Part shown: one piece after another, positions 13,782-26,521 of the stretch | How positions within the stretch are numbered: position 1 is the stretch's first letter | How the letters are laid out: each line of letters begins with the position of its first letter | Assembly (NCBI RefSeq): GCF_036370855.1 | Contig: NC_088132.1 | Coordinates: 62,100,841-62,164,840 of the forward strand | Direction: 5' to 3' | Length of the DNA: 64,000 nucleotides | Origin: Dromaius novaehollandiae | Taxonomy: Eukaryota > Chordata > Aves > Casuariiformes > Dromaiidae | Translations under genes and position numbers: made by a program | The notes under the pieces: generated by a model | Seen by the model: only the letters and a program-made list of their open reading frames with translations | The model's database searches: none | Told to the model about the DNA's origin: nothing

Positions 13782-16700
13782 CTAAGAATGGGAACAAAAA
13801 TAGGTTAAACACGCACTATCATTAAAAATTATTTTTAAAGCACTTTCAAAGAACAGATATGACACAGTTTGATGCAAGAGAGGCAACCTTTATTACCAGG
13901 TCAGTTTTTCTGAGAACAGTGACCCTAAAGGAACCCAGATGCATGTCCTGTGTTGCCTGTAATAACCTCAGTAGCCCTCCACATCTTTTACGACACTCCC
14001 AAATACCAAAAAGTAGAACACCATGGGCATGCTGTCTGGTGAGCTACCACATATTCGTGATTAGCCAGATGGCTGCTGCCAAGTTTTGCCTGCTTTTCCT
14101 TCAGTGGAAATTTAGAAAATATATAAACTCTTGAAGTTCGGGGTGACGACACTGGTGGACAGAAAAACAGTATGATAATTTATGTCTTGGCTCCTTAGGA
14201 AGTAGCATGTGTGTGTATTACATATTTTGTTTATAAACCAGCGCTGCTTTTAACAATAGGCTATTTTTATTACAATTATGATTACAATTTCATAAAAGAA
14301 AACACATGAACTTATATTTAGAACACTTTTCATGACATCTAATTTATTGCCAATAGATTTCTAGAATTTCTTCTGTTAAGATACAGTGGGGCCTTTTATA
14401 ATTTCAGTTGTATTAGACAGTTCTCTACTGAAAAGATTGATGCGTCTGCTTGAAAATTGATTCATATATAGTAAAAGAATAAGGCCTTTCCAGTTAAATT
14501 CACTAACTGAACAGGTAGATTCAGTTTGCAGCAACTATGCAGGAACTCACCAAGTTTCTACAAAGACTGTTAACACAGAAAGGTCTTAAAAGTAAAATGA
14601 ATTTAGATGCTTAAGATGTGCAACTTTTAGATAAGAATCACCATCTGTAAGGCTGGAAAGTGAGCTTATGATTAAAATCCTGCTCATTAGCAACCTTCTC
14701 TCTTTTTATGCACCCACCTAATTTGTGATGGCTTACCATATTTAATGTTTCACTAATATTGTTTGAAAGTTCAATTCAGTAACAAGGACATAGTATTCCA
14801 GTGTTTCATGCATCAGGATTGTGAATTTTATAAACATCTCAACTGAGTTGCTCTACCGCAGTAAAAAGTGATTTGATTCTCATAAAAGTGAAATGATGAA
14901 CTAAGAAGCTTCTGCTTACAGGGTGACACCTAACACAATTTCAGGCAAGCAAACATAAATGAAGAAAAATGAACATATACGACACGTAAAGCTCCACATT
15001 TTTAGCAGATGTTATAACAAGAACCTAAAAATTGATTTCCGTTTCAATGCTCCAAGTACAACTGCCTAATAAAGCAAACAAAAAGCCACCAAGCTTTACC
15101 TATGAGTGGTGCACCCTGCAGTCATGTTTAATTATGCTAAGCTATGATAAAGAACAAATTGTTTGAATAGCAGCTGAAAAACCTCAAGCTTTTCCTCATT
15201 CTTTTTTAAATTTAAGATAAGCTTGCTACACTAGAGTACAACCCAGGCTACCAAAAAGGTTTAAGAGATGCTACAAATGACTGAAGATTTTTTATTCTTA
15301 ATTGAGAATAGGAACTATGCTAGATGGGGAAAACAACTATCTTGGTATACTGACACAGGCAAGTAAACTTGTCCTTAGTGATTACTGTAGGCTGAAATTT
15401 TAGTTAAAGCTGCAGAAGAAAACATTGCTCAAGGGTTACTTAAAAAGCTGTGTCCAGCTGAAGAGCTTGCCAGTAACTTTACTTTCATACATTAATATAC
15501 TCTAATTCAGAGCAAATCATCTCTGAGAAGCAGACTACACAGCAACAATTCAGTAATACTGAAAAAGCAGTTTATTTACATTTGGCAAAACAAAATACTC
15601 TTTTTATATTGAATATATTTGAATTGTGCAGTACAGCGGTATCAAGCATCATTAAGACGAAGAACATAATGTGGTTTTTAAAGCATGAGTTTATATTGAA
15701 AACACAGCGTTACTTTTCATAAAGTTAAAAATCTGACAACCTTTTAGAATGAATATTGCTGCTGCAAGACAAACTAGCTCTTAATATTGGAAAGAAGTTA
15801 GATATTAACTTCCAGAAATGGCACTGTTCTTAGTAGCCATCCCCTACTAGATTTATAGAACTGTTTTCCTGGGTGCCTGGTACTGATGTAAAAAAAAGAA
15901 AAAAACCAACTAGTCTGCCATGATATTCAAATAACCTCTACTGATATAAAAATGCAGAAAATATTCAGCCAGTGCAAGTATTTTACAAACATATTTTCTT
16001 ACAACATCTGCAAAACAATGTCCTCCTGTGTTTCATTCACATCTAAATAAATGACTCCTTAGAAGATGAACATCTGCATTTCTACTTCACAATACTTTTA
16101 TGCCTTTTTTCACAAATCTGCATCTTGATAACAGTCCACATTTCAAACCAGTGCACACTATTTTTTCAAGCTTTCCTTTTCTTTTTTTAAAATCATCTAC
16201 TTTTCTACCAGATGTATTTGATAGTTCAGCATTTAAACAGATTTTGACTTCTTGAGAGGATACCTTCACTGTCACTGAAAAACAGTAGTTTTTACTTCTC
16301 CAAAAAGAGGTTAAAAATATACAAAAGAAACAATCTCTTCCTGTACCTGATACTGTCTATCTGATCACAGGAAGAGGATACATGTGCTTAATGATTCCGA
16401 ATGACATTTGTTTTTTTTCAAGTTAAAGTTGTAAAATCAACCCAAGTCACTTTTTTAAACGGAGACCCCATACTCAAAAGAAAAGAGATGCCTTGGCAAA
16501 ACTCTCAGTGATGACCTTTTGGAGAATCTCCCTCTCCAAGTTCTATTTAATTTTGATTTCCTTCATACAGGACAGATTTTAGTTTTCATGCATATTCATT
16601 AGTGTTGTAAACATGAAAATGTTTATGGGTAGAATTTTGCTTTCTCATTCAAGCAGCTGAGGAAGAGTTGGCACACTGGGGAATAGACAAAAGTAGGTAT

Positions 16701-17264
16701 ATTGAATTAAATATCTTTTACATTATTTTATCTTCAGAAATAGATTCACTATTTATATCACATTTTTTAAATTAGAAAAAAATCAATGGACATTTCAAAA
16801 ACAGGAAAAGGGCATTCCTCTTAAAATGAAGAAGTTTGTTTTAAAATAATGATTTTAGTCAAGTAAATGAATTAAATACAATGTTTTTACATTTTAAAAT
16901 ACATTAAAATGTATTTTCTAAATTCTTTCATTGACTACTTTCCAATAATAAAATGAGAATCAAAAAAAATGAGGCACCATTTTAGGCTGTGCAGATCAAT
17001 TCAAATATCCTTCAGTAAGAATAATTTTCAGAAAAGACATGTTGTAAATAGATATAGTTTAGGTCAAATTCTGGCTTAAAAATATATTTCTGCATGTAGA
17101 AAACAGACTATGTGGGTTTAAAAAATTTAAATTAGAAAAATCTGTTCTTCCTAACTAGAATTTCTCAATCTTTCCAAGTAAGTGCAATACAAGCACTCTG
17201 CATCTTATCAACATGAAAAAAATGGCACATATCCAAAACTGTATATTAGAAAAACTGGCAATGA

Positions 17265-17300
17265 TTTCTCATTGCATTCATATTTCTCATTACATTCATA
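17265..17300. repeat. 18-base tandem duplication
   Basis: TTTCTCATTGCATTCATA is followed directly by the same 18-mer with one substitution (G to A at position 10). A recent-looking local duplication. Confidence 0.9.
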
Positions 17301-19586
17301 TTGCTCTGAGAAAGAGTTATCTAAACAAGGGGTTTTGAAAGCCCTGTATGATCACTACTACTCATTCTAGATGCTAAAAATCTGAAAGACATTGAATAAT
17401 AGAAGTTTAGGTGGAAAGAAATGAGTTACCTTCTACAGTCTTTTATTTAAAGCACCTTTGCAAGCAGATAAGAAATCTTTTAACCTTGTTTTTTTTTGCT
17501 CCACGCCCAATCAATAGGTAACAATATGCACAGCAATATGCATATTTTAACTATTGTTTTTGTAATAAGTATGGAAACAGAAATTATGAAAAATACTGGT
17601 TTAGATGCCAGTGGTTTTTTTGCCTCTTGAATAACTCAAAATAAGAAGAAAGGTTGACTGAACTTTCATGAAGACATTTGTGAAAGTTATCCAGAAGTAA
17701 CTCCATAGAGAGACCTTTAATCTCTGCATTTTTATCTTTGCATTTGTATTTGAAAAGGTGGTTCCAGTATCTCATTGCTCTAACTAGAACAGTTTCTTCA
17801 AATTTCCAGCTTAAATATATTCATGGTCAGCTTGCACAAGTATTCTTAGGCCAACACTGTCATTTAATTTATTTGTATAGTTCATTTTCTTTCCGCATGT
17901 GTATCCACCCCCTCTTCCTCATTTATGGACTGCAGTTATGTACTGCTTCAGCCTCAATTTTCCTACACTTAACATGCGTTTTCTTTTAGTCTCTCCACTA
18001 ACGTAGTTAGATATTATGGTAATCAGGGGTGCACAATCTATTTTTTTTCTGAATGAGTTCAAGTTTAAATTCATTCTTCTTGAACGTGGACGGCCAGAAT
18101 AGCACATGCCACTTTACTTTCAGATAATGGTGAAATGTGTAACACAAATGTCAGAATTTTACAGCAGCACATACAGTATCTGTCAACAGAAATGCATCCT
18201 TGGTTCTGGTTCGGCTTTCCTATATTTTATAAAGCAAAAAACAATGCCCAGAATTTGGAAAAGTACAATGACCAGTTCTGTGGGACTTCAACCTTAAAAT
18301 ATGAAATGAACTGGGACAAAGTTTTATTTATTTTCTGTGAAGATTCTTTTCAGTAAGTGCTGGCAAAGCAACACATTTAGAAACAGAACGGACTCTCTGG
18401 TGTTGTCTATAACAGTAAACAAGCAAGAGTGCCAAGGCACATGCCCAGACTCCAGAATTCAATCATCTATGCTGATAAATAATTAGAAAAATCCCTGTCA
18501 TGGGTCAACCTGCACTTTCACAAGCAAGTGTGGGGCACAGTTCAGGTTTAGCATGAGCCATAGACCATTCTCAGCAGACCCGTGTGTGCAGCCTGCCTGT
18601 TCTGAGGAGAGGAGAGCTTAGTAGCATGCACGCCAGCTGCTCTGCGCCAGCTGGCTTCAGTGCCAGACAACATTCCCATTTAATTAATTAGTACAGATAC
18701 AGCCTATTCCATTACCAAGTAACTACCTGCAAGCCAGAAAATGCTTGATTTTGAGGACAAAGTTATACCGTTATCAGAATATATTAAGCCCACAGAGACA
18801 TCCTGCAGAGCGCTATTTTTTTGCCTTACTATAGTTCTAAAACTATGTAATTATTGCAGAGAAAATGCAAAATTTAGATCTTTGTCTTTGAAATTCCTTA
18901 TTACTCAGTGCTTTCTGATGTCTCCAACTTGTTGATGCAATACCACCCAGAACCTGGGAAGCAGCAGGAGATAAATCAGTGTGGTTCTGGTGGCCATGTA
19001 CTCTGGGCACTCCTATCCACCGGCCCCACCAGCCATAAAATGACTCTTGCTCCCAGCTCAGGAAACTGCCTGTTGAGGTATGCCCTGTTGCAGATCAGCT
19101 TATATCAATCTAAAAATCAGTTTCAGAAGGAAGTGGAAAAACTGAAGGGGAAGAAAGGTTCTTGTGGAATAGGACCCACTCATCGCCATGCCATGGAGTA
19201 TTGGGTACACTGGGTACACTCAATGAAGCTGAGGCATTTAGGAAGAGATTTTGGTTAAAGCTCAGATGTCATATTCAAAGAAACTCTAAACAGACACCTA
19301 TAAATACACACATTTGTTGGATCATAACTTAGATATAAAATGTCATGGCAACAAAAAACATAGGCAACCATATGAATCTGTTGAGACATCATTTAGTAGG
19401 CAATTTTATGAACAATATAAAATTATTCTCATCGTAATGTGTTTTCTCCCCCTACAGAATTACAATCATTTTTCTTAGGACCAAAAATTTCCTATCTTGC
19501 TATAACATCCACTGTTGTGAAAGCAGAACTCTTATGAGTGTATGTCTTGTCTGCCTACAGTATTTCTTCAGTCAAGATGGAAACAC

Positions 19587-19604
19587 TATATATATATATA
19601 TATA
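19587..19604. repeat. (TA)9 microsatellite
   Basis: Pure TA run about 35 bases downstream, in the sense direction, of the donor of the exon at 19641-19736. Confidence 0.95.
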
Positions 19605-19640
19605 AAAGTACTACTACTATTAATTACATTTTCCACTTAC

Positions 19641-19736
19641 TCTTTGTATGTTCCTGTTTCAGGATCTTCAGTCATAACATCATGCAGCCCTTCCACTGAA
19701 ATATTGATGATACCACAAAATTTATCTTGGATAACA
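19641..19736 (-). CDS. IPO11: IPO11 coding exon 10 of this window (about residues 861-893)
   Basis: 96 bases: one base completing Ser, 31 codons, then GA of an Asp codon. Translation is VIQDKFCGIINISVEGLHDV followed by MTEDPETGTYK. The acceptor is TCTTTTCCAG and the donor is AAAGA|GTAAGTGG. A (TA)9 microsatellite lies about 35 bases inside the following intron. Conservation with human importin-11 is near complete over this segment. Confidence 0.97.
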
Positions 19737-22700
19737 CTGGAAAAGAATAGGAAGGTGAATTAGCTAAACCAGCTAAACAGTAAATTAGCTCAGTAACTGT
19801 AGGGCACATTCACCAAATAGTGTTTTCATTACTTATTGCTCAGCTAAGCATGCTATCAGGTAGCTATTCAAAATTTTTCTTTTTTGTAAACTACAGTAAT
19901 GACTTAAAGTTATCAAAAATACGTAACAAATATTGTCAACTATTAAAAAAACACCACCACCAACAAAACCCCACACACTTGTCTGCCAGGGTCTTCCACA
20001 AATAACTTTATAGTGTGTTGAAATCCTGGATGTAATTGCAAGTGGAATAAAAGACAAAAACAAATATTAGTACAGAACTTCCAAACTGATTGTGGAGGGC
20101 ATGCTCCTGCTAGCAGGGAGGTCAGGGTACTGCCTTCTGTTCCTAACAATCCGACGCATTTTGTTCAATCACTATTCAATGCAAAATTTACAAGCAAACC
20201 CTGGAGGAAAGGGCAGAATGCCGAAGAGGTACGTTCCGCTCTTGCTTTCTTTGTCCAGCCTTATGAGTACTTCTTCCCCCTTCTGCACAGTCTGATGACT
20301 CCCCATGGAGGGTGAAAAAACATTTTTACCCAGTTCAAAATTCCCTGCCATTGGGGGGTAATGCCACAGAGATGCTATCGTGGGACTTAGGTGGATGGAT
20401 TCCTAGTCTGTGAACTACGAAACGGTTAAGGAATACTGTACAGGAAAAGACGTTCACCTCAGGGAAGACTGCAAAAGTTTCAGCTATAGGCAAAGAAAAA
20501 GCCTAACGGGTGGTGCTAAACTACAACTCTTTTCCTAGGTCACTGCTATTGACTGAAGCACCTTACTAGTCCCTGTTTGGAACGGTAGGCTAAATTTTCC
20601 CCAAAATAAGCTGCTGCCTGTTAGGCTGAAGCAGACAGGTTCCATTTGATTTCTGTTTAAAGATCCGGAATACTAAGTTTGCATATTGCATTTTGATAAT
20701 ATAAATACTTTACTTAAAAGTGCATAGTCAAATATTTTTCTCAAAATGCCTTCATTTCCTTTTCATATTTAGGATCAAAACTGAAAAACTGAATAAACTG
20801 TAGCAACTTTTACATTAGATACTTATGGTATTTGAAGATATTTTTGCAGACTTACAATAAAATCTTATGTATATCAGAAAAACAGGCGTTATACAGCACT
20901 AGATGCTTCGGAAAAAATAAAAATGAAGTTAAAATTCTAAGGCTATAAAATATTTTTTAGATTTGCTTTGATAACATTGTGGTTCAACTCAAATTATTAT
21001 TTTGTTTTCAAACGATTGTTTTTGTTCCATTTTTTAATTCAGATACAGAAAAATGCCAGGAAATGAACTTGGATTTTGTATAATGAAACTTGGAACTCCA
21101 AAATTCCATATCAGTTATCAAAATTGATACATTTTTCTTTCATTTGCCTTATGGTTGTTGTCGAGTATCTGTTTACATTTTAAAAGCGACTTTCCCACTT
21201 AAACAGCTTCACTGTCTCATTTTAAAAACCAAAGCATTAAATCTTGTGAGGCTGAATCTCTATGGGCTTCTAAAGACAGCAAGAAAACAATCTAGAAATC
21301 ATACAGCACTACTGAGAAAATAAATAGTGCCTATTTAACAGCCTGCAGAATGAGCCCTCAGAGATAAAGATGTCTTTGCCTAAGCCAGAGATTTCTGCGT
21401 AGCATACCTTCCGCTTAAGTTCTTTTGCCTCATACTTTTTTTGAAACATATTTCTAGGAAAACGTCATTAACATCATTAACATTTTTCCAATGTAAGAAA
21501 GGAAACAGCTTTTCTAAAGTTCACTTCAACAGGTGACACAGGGAATTCATGGAACACAACCGGGAACACGCTGCCCCTTGGAAGAAGTAAGCTATGCTCT
21601 GAAAGTATGTACCACTTAATAGTACAGGTCACTATCAGCTACCTGGTTGCTATATTTGTTGCTTCCAAGCCACCTGAATCCCTAACCACCATCGGAATTT
21701 GATATTTGATATTGCGGGGATGGGTACAGACGTCTAATCCAGTGAAGGCATAGCCATTTCATGTTTTACAGGATTAATTATGGTCAATATATTCAGGGGG
21801 GTTACGTTAAGCAGCCAAAACGTAAACATACCATAGGCATAGCGGGCGCTGACTCTTTGGGTTTTTTCCATGCTTACAAATTGATAACAGAAGCATGCAG
21901 GGAGGCCTGTCTGAGTATGCTGTACTTCCAAGAATCTTTGACCTTTCCAGAAGAAACTGAGAAAGCTGAGAACCCAAAATACTGTTCCTGAGAGCTGCAA
22001 AGAACGGGCTGAGAAAGCAGCCTAATAGTTATCTTCTTTTTTTGCAGAGGATTTTTTTTTTTTTTTTGCATAAATAAGTAACATTTTACTTCTTTCTTCA
22101 GTAAATACAGAACTTATTAATGGCTTATTTATCCATTTAATTTTTTTGAAAATAGCAAATGCTACAGAATGCAGACCTTTCAAAATGGGGTAATTATCAC
22201 CTATAGCTTTCAGTAAAGATAATATCTTCTCCTTTTTCCCTTGCAATGGGACATGAAGCTTGTTCTTACCAAAGGTTCACTGAAAAATTTACCAAGTATG
22301 GAATCACTAAACAATACAACTATTTTTAGAATGCAAGACATGCTGAGAAAAAAAGACAACACATACTCACTGTGCTTTGAAAAAACAAACCTCATTAAAA
22401 TTCAATGGCAATATAAAATGTATTAGGTCTTATTTTCACAGAACAGAAAGGAAGAGCCACGCATATCAATGTAACAAATTTTTAAAAATCTAAAATTAGC
22501 TTGCTTGCTCCAAGAAATACACTGGAAAATCATACGGGTAGGTTCAAAAGGAGACTAGAATTATTATTTAGAAGAACACTGGTTTCAAAACTGAGCAATT
22601 AGTACTGCCAGTACTAAAATCTTAATTCAGAAGGCAGCATTTAAGCAGTTCCTTTCCCAAATACTGTATAGTCCAGATTAGCACCAGAACAAACAACAGC

Positions 22701-23427
22701 TTAAAGTTGTAACTATTTTTATAACTACCCAGTTTCCCTGATTTATCAGGGCAAAACATCATCTTGGTATGCAGCAAGAATTAGCAAGAGACAGGACCAG
22801 CATTAGAGGTTTATAACCTCTATAACCCTCTTAATTAGGATCTAGAACAGTCTAGGAACAAGTTCCAGAGCTGTAATTAACAAATATTAACATTACTTTA
22901 ATTAGTAAAAGGATCTTTTACGCCACCTGTAAGCAAAATTTACCTTGCCTCTAATGAAAACAAAGTGTAGCAAACATACTTAGGGCAGTATGTACATGAA
23001 TAGCTGCACACCTTTTATTTCAATATTTGCTAAGATAAAAGAGTAAAAGCTTGGCAAAGCAAAAAAACAGACTACATCAGTTCTGAAGAAAATGATACAT
23101 GATTTTCTCATTCTATGTCATTTCCAATACACTCAGCTATTCCGTTCAACATTTTTGTTATGTTGAACTTTTATGCAAAAATTCAGAATTTGGATTTTAA
23201 TTATGCAGCAAGCCACTATAAATAAAGTTCTATCATCACTTTAATACAACATACACGATAATAATTTGTTAGTTATTCTTAAATAAAATGGTCTCCACTT
23301 CTGCTATGCATATTCCTCAGTCTATCAGAGAAGGAAAAATGCTAGATGGGAAAGCATCTCCTCTAGAGATCAAAAGCAAAAGGAGAAAATCTTTTCTGCT
23401 TTTCTACATTGGCCAGAATGAAGCAGG

Positions 23428-23453
23428 AAAAAAAAAAAAAAAAAAAAAAAAAA
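23428..23453. repeat. Poly(A) run of 26
   Basis: Uninterrupted A run on the plus strand. No retrocopy is recognisable immediately upstream. Confidence 0.97.
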
Positions 23454-25872
23454 CAAGAAATGGAGAAGCTTTACCACCTTGACTGGCATAACAGCAGATT
23501 TCAGAAAGATTAATTAAATTTTTATTCTTATTTCATTAGCCTGAGGAGAGGTAGAAAGGGGACAAATGGAGATTACTTTACACATATTATGAGCAATGTT
23601 TTTTTTTTTTTTGTCCCTAGATGCTGCACAGTGCTACGGAGCTCCCAAGACAGTAATAACACAGCTAAGACAACATTTCCAGGAGAGTCCTATGGCTGAC
23701 CATAAACTCAATGATAAATACTGTGAATGGGAATCTAGTAAGGGACTGGTGACTAGTCAAAGACTTAAGCTCCATTTTACATCCTTAGGGCCGACTCTGC
23801 TAAACCTTCTAATATAATCTGCAATGATTTTAATAGTTAAGACACATATGAACCACACTTGCCAACATTCATATACTTTTTTCTTACATGGAAGGATCTC
23901 AGTTTCCCAGTGTGAAAATTTTAATACAAAAACTGTTAATTGCAAAACAAAGGTATTTCCCAACTCTCAATTCCTTGTTAGTCTTACCCATAAAATTGTT
24001 AGCAAGATGGATATCAGAGGATGACTCCTCTCTCTCCAAAAGGCAGCTTTCAACAGCTCTATCCCTTGGCTTGTGGAGACAGCTATGACACTATCAATTT
24101 CTTTCTACACTCCATCACTATGGACGGTGAAACTCATTCTTGAAAAACAATTTCTACGGAAGCTTGTTACTGGAAAGGGCACACCTTCAGAGGAAACTGC
24201 ATTCTTGGCAGGAAAGCAGTTGTAGAATACACAGTTTAAACATAAGACCTGTAACCTGGCAGATGTCTTTGAGAAGTGGGCTTGGTCAATCTCAACATCT
24301 GTCCACTCTAGAAAAATCCTTTCTTTTATGAGGACATCAGAGTTTCTATTAATGAAATTTAGTTAACTAGCTCCCCTCAGAATTTCTTTCACTGAGATGC
24401 TAACGCGCTCCATTATTTTTGAAGATGTATTTATATAGAATTGACAATTTAGAAATACAGCACTTAAAACTGCAGAATTATTACAGTAGAACAGAATCTG
24501 CAGCTCTAATTAAATAAAAAAATAACACTGATCATAAGGAATTATGTAAGAGAGACTGAAAGTAACAAGCAAAAGGGGATAAAGAGGAAAAAACCTTAAT
24601 GGATAGCCACCTAAAGAATTAAGCATGAACTAAAGCTTCATCAATATTTTCCCTCCTTAAAAAACTGCACATTACATTTAATATCTGATCTACAGTTAGA
24701 ACAACATCATAAAATATACAAATAGTTTTAACTCATGCAATCCAAGAGGTTTAAACTTTTGTTCGAGTAGCTGAATTCAGTGTTCCATAAACTAAAAGTA
24801 GTTGATGTATTATACAGTAAATTATACTAAAATACAGTACTATGAAAAAGTAAACTAAGATTTCAGTACATTCAGTACAAACAGATAATAGATAACAAGC
24901 AACAGATGCACACAACATATGCTTCCACATGCACACACAGACAGTACAGCCCAGGTCTGTATTCATACTGGTAGATGAAAAGATCTGTCATTCTCAGAAA
25001 TGGATTAGACATGCATGAATTTGAATGATGGGGAGCAGCACAATATTAGGACATTTTGCCATGCATACTAGTTATGCTTGCAGAAGGAAAGAAGGCTGGA
25101 ACAAGAAACACTAGGGTAGGTCTATGCATCTGGAGACTGCCCTTGGTCTCAAGACTGAATCTGGGAACAGCAAGATTTAAGCAACTTCAATTAACTTTGT
25201 GGAAGTTCAGCCTATCAAAATGTTTTTCTCTATTTTTCTTTGTGCTAAATGGTAGGCTTAACGGATTTAACTGTAAACTGAGCTGCTTAAAATTCAAGTG
25301 ATTGAAGTCTGTAGACCACGTATTTATGGAAGACACAGAATCCACATAAGTCAGTCCGCTTCAACTAGTTGAAAACTTAACGCTAATTGGATTTTCTGGA
25401 ACTTATTCTGGGTAAAGTTTGAATTACTGGAAAAGAATCATAGAAACTCAGGTTCAAAATAAACCTACAGCACAGTAGGCATAACCTACTAATAATGTAA
25501 ACAGAAAAAAATTGAAACAAATGCAAAGTATATATTAAAATAATATCTGTTATTTAAATAAGACTCCTAAGCTTAGTTAGCCTTTACTAAGAAAATGTAC
25601 TGTGACCTGACACTTGCAAATATGCATCACAAATATTTAAATACCTTCAGTATTTAATCTAGAAGTTAAATATTTGAAGTATATTTCTACAGTTTATACT
25701 GTTTATCTTGCAAAAATCACCTTCAAACTACTGCTATATAGATGACATCTTTTCTAGAACATGTTAAAAAATTCATCAATTTTTCAATCCAAGGGAATGT
25801 CAGTTTCCATATTAACTCCAGTTGCAGTTATGATCAGAAAATGAGATGCACGCTAACAAAAAAATTCACATT

Positions 25873-25878
25873 TTTAAT
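25873..25878 (-). terminator. Possible ATTAAA poly(A) signal for LRRC70
   Basis: No canonical AATAAA is seen on the minus strand within about 1 kb below the LRRC70 stop. The nearest common variant, ATTAAA, is here and would give a 3' UTR of about 650 bases. Weak evidence. Confidence 0.25.
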
Positions 25879-26521
25879 ATATTCATAATACAGACTGAAT
25901 ACACAAATTTGTATATTAAAATATCATAGGTATGAACAAATTCATATCATTTTAGGTTTTCTGCTTTCTCAAAAGATTGAACATGTTAGCTGCAAGAATG
26001 CTCACTTCTTTCCCCACTGTGATGACTAACGGAGGCAGAACAGAAAATGCTCATTACAATAAATATGTAAAGCAATTTCCTATTCTCATTAACCCAACTT
26101 TTTAGCTTCACAATCCTGATAGAATGATCTATTTTGTTTGCTCGTCTTCAGGTTAGCTATGTAATTTCTACAGATACTTAATACCAATAAGGACTACAAA
26201 GCAAAGATAAATAATAAATACACAAGCACACTTCTTACTGCACATCTTTTGATATACTTGAGTTATAGATGAAAGATTCCTGCAACAGGGACAGAGGATA
26301 AATATATATCTATCCATGTCAGACTTAATTGACATCTAACAAAGTGAATAAATTCCAAAACAGTTGGGAAAAGAATGATGATGCAGAACACAAATTATGC
26401 CATTTTCCACAATAATATAACCAGTTGATTTTAACCAGTGAAGGCATTTTTAGAAAACTGAGTTCTTAATTTTTGACATTTCAGACCACAATAAATTTAA
26501 CACCAAATCAAATGAGGTAAA

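Larger units (their letters stand above)
13782..19640 (-). other. IPO11 intron (5.9 kb)
   Basis: Non-coding. The 18-base tandem duplication at 17265 and a GC-raised patch at about 18480-18680 are the only distinctive parts. No gene or classified repeat is recognised. Confidence 0.85.
19737..26521 (-). other. Large IPO11 intron, part downstream of LRRC70
   Basis: 6.8 kb of AT-rich sequence between the LRRC70 stop and the next IPO11 exon. It contains A26 at 23428, a T15 run near 22055 and the presumed LRRC70 3' UTR at its right end. No other gene is seen. Confidence 0.85.

Noticed and set aside
18908..19258. 116-codon plus-strand open frame
   Set aside because: No family resemblance, and the region includes a local GGGTACACT duplication. 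No supporting gene structure.
23428..23453. Poly(A) run considered as the tail of a processed pseudogene
   Set aside because: The sequence on its 5' side shows no recognisable coding or mRNA-like content and no target-site duplication was seen.
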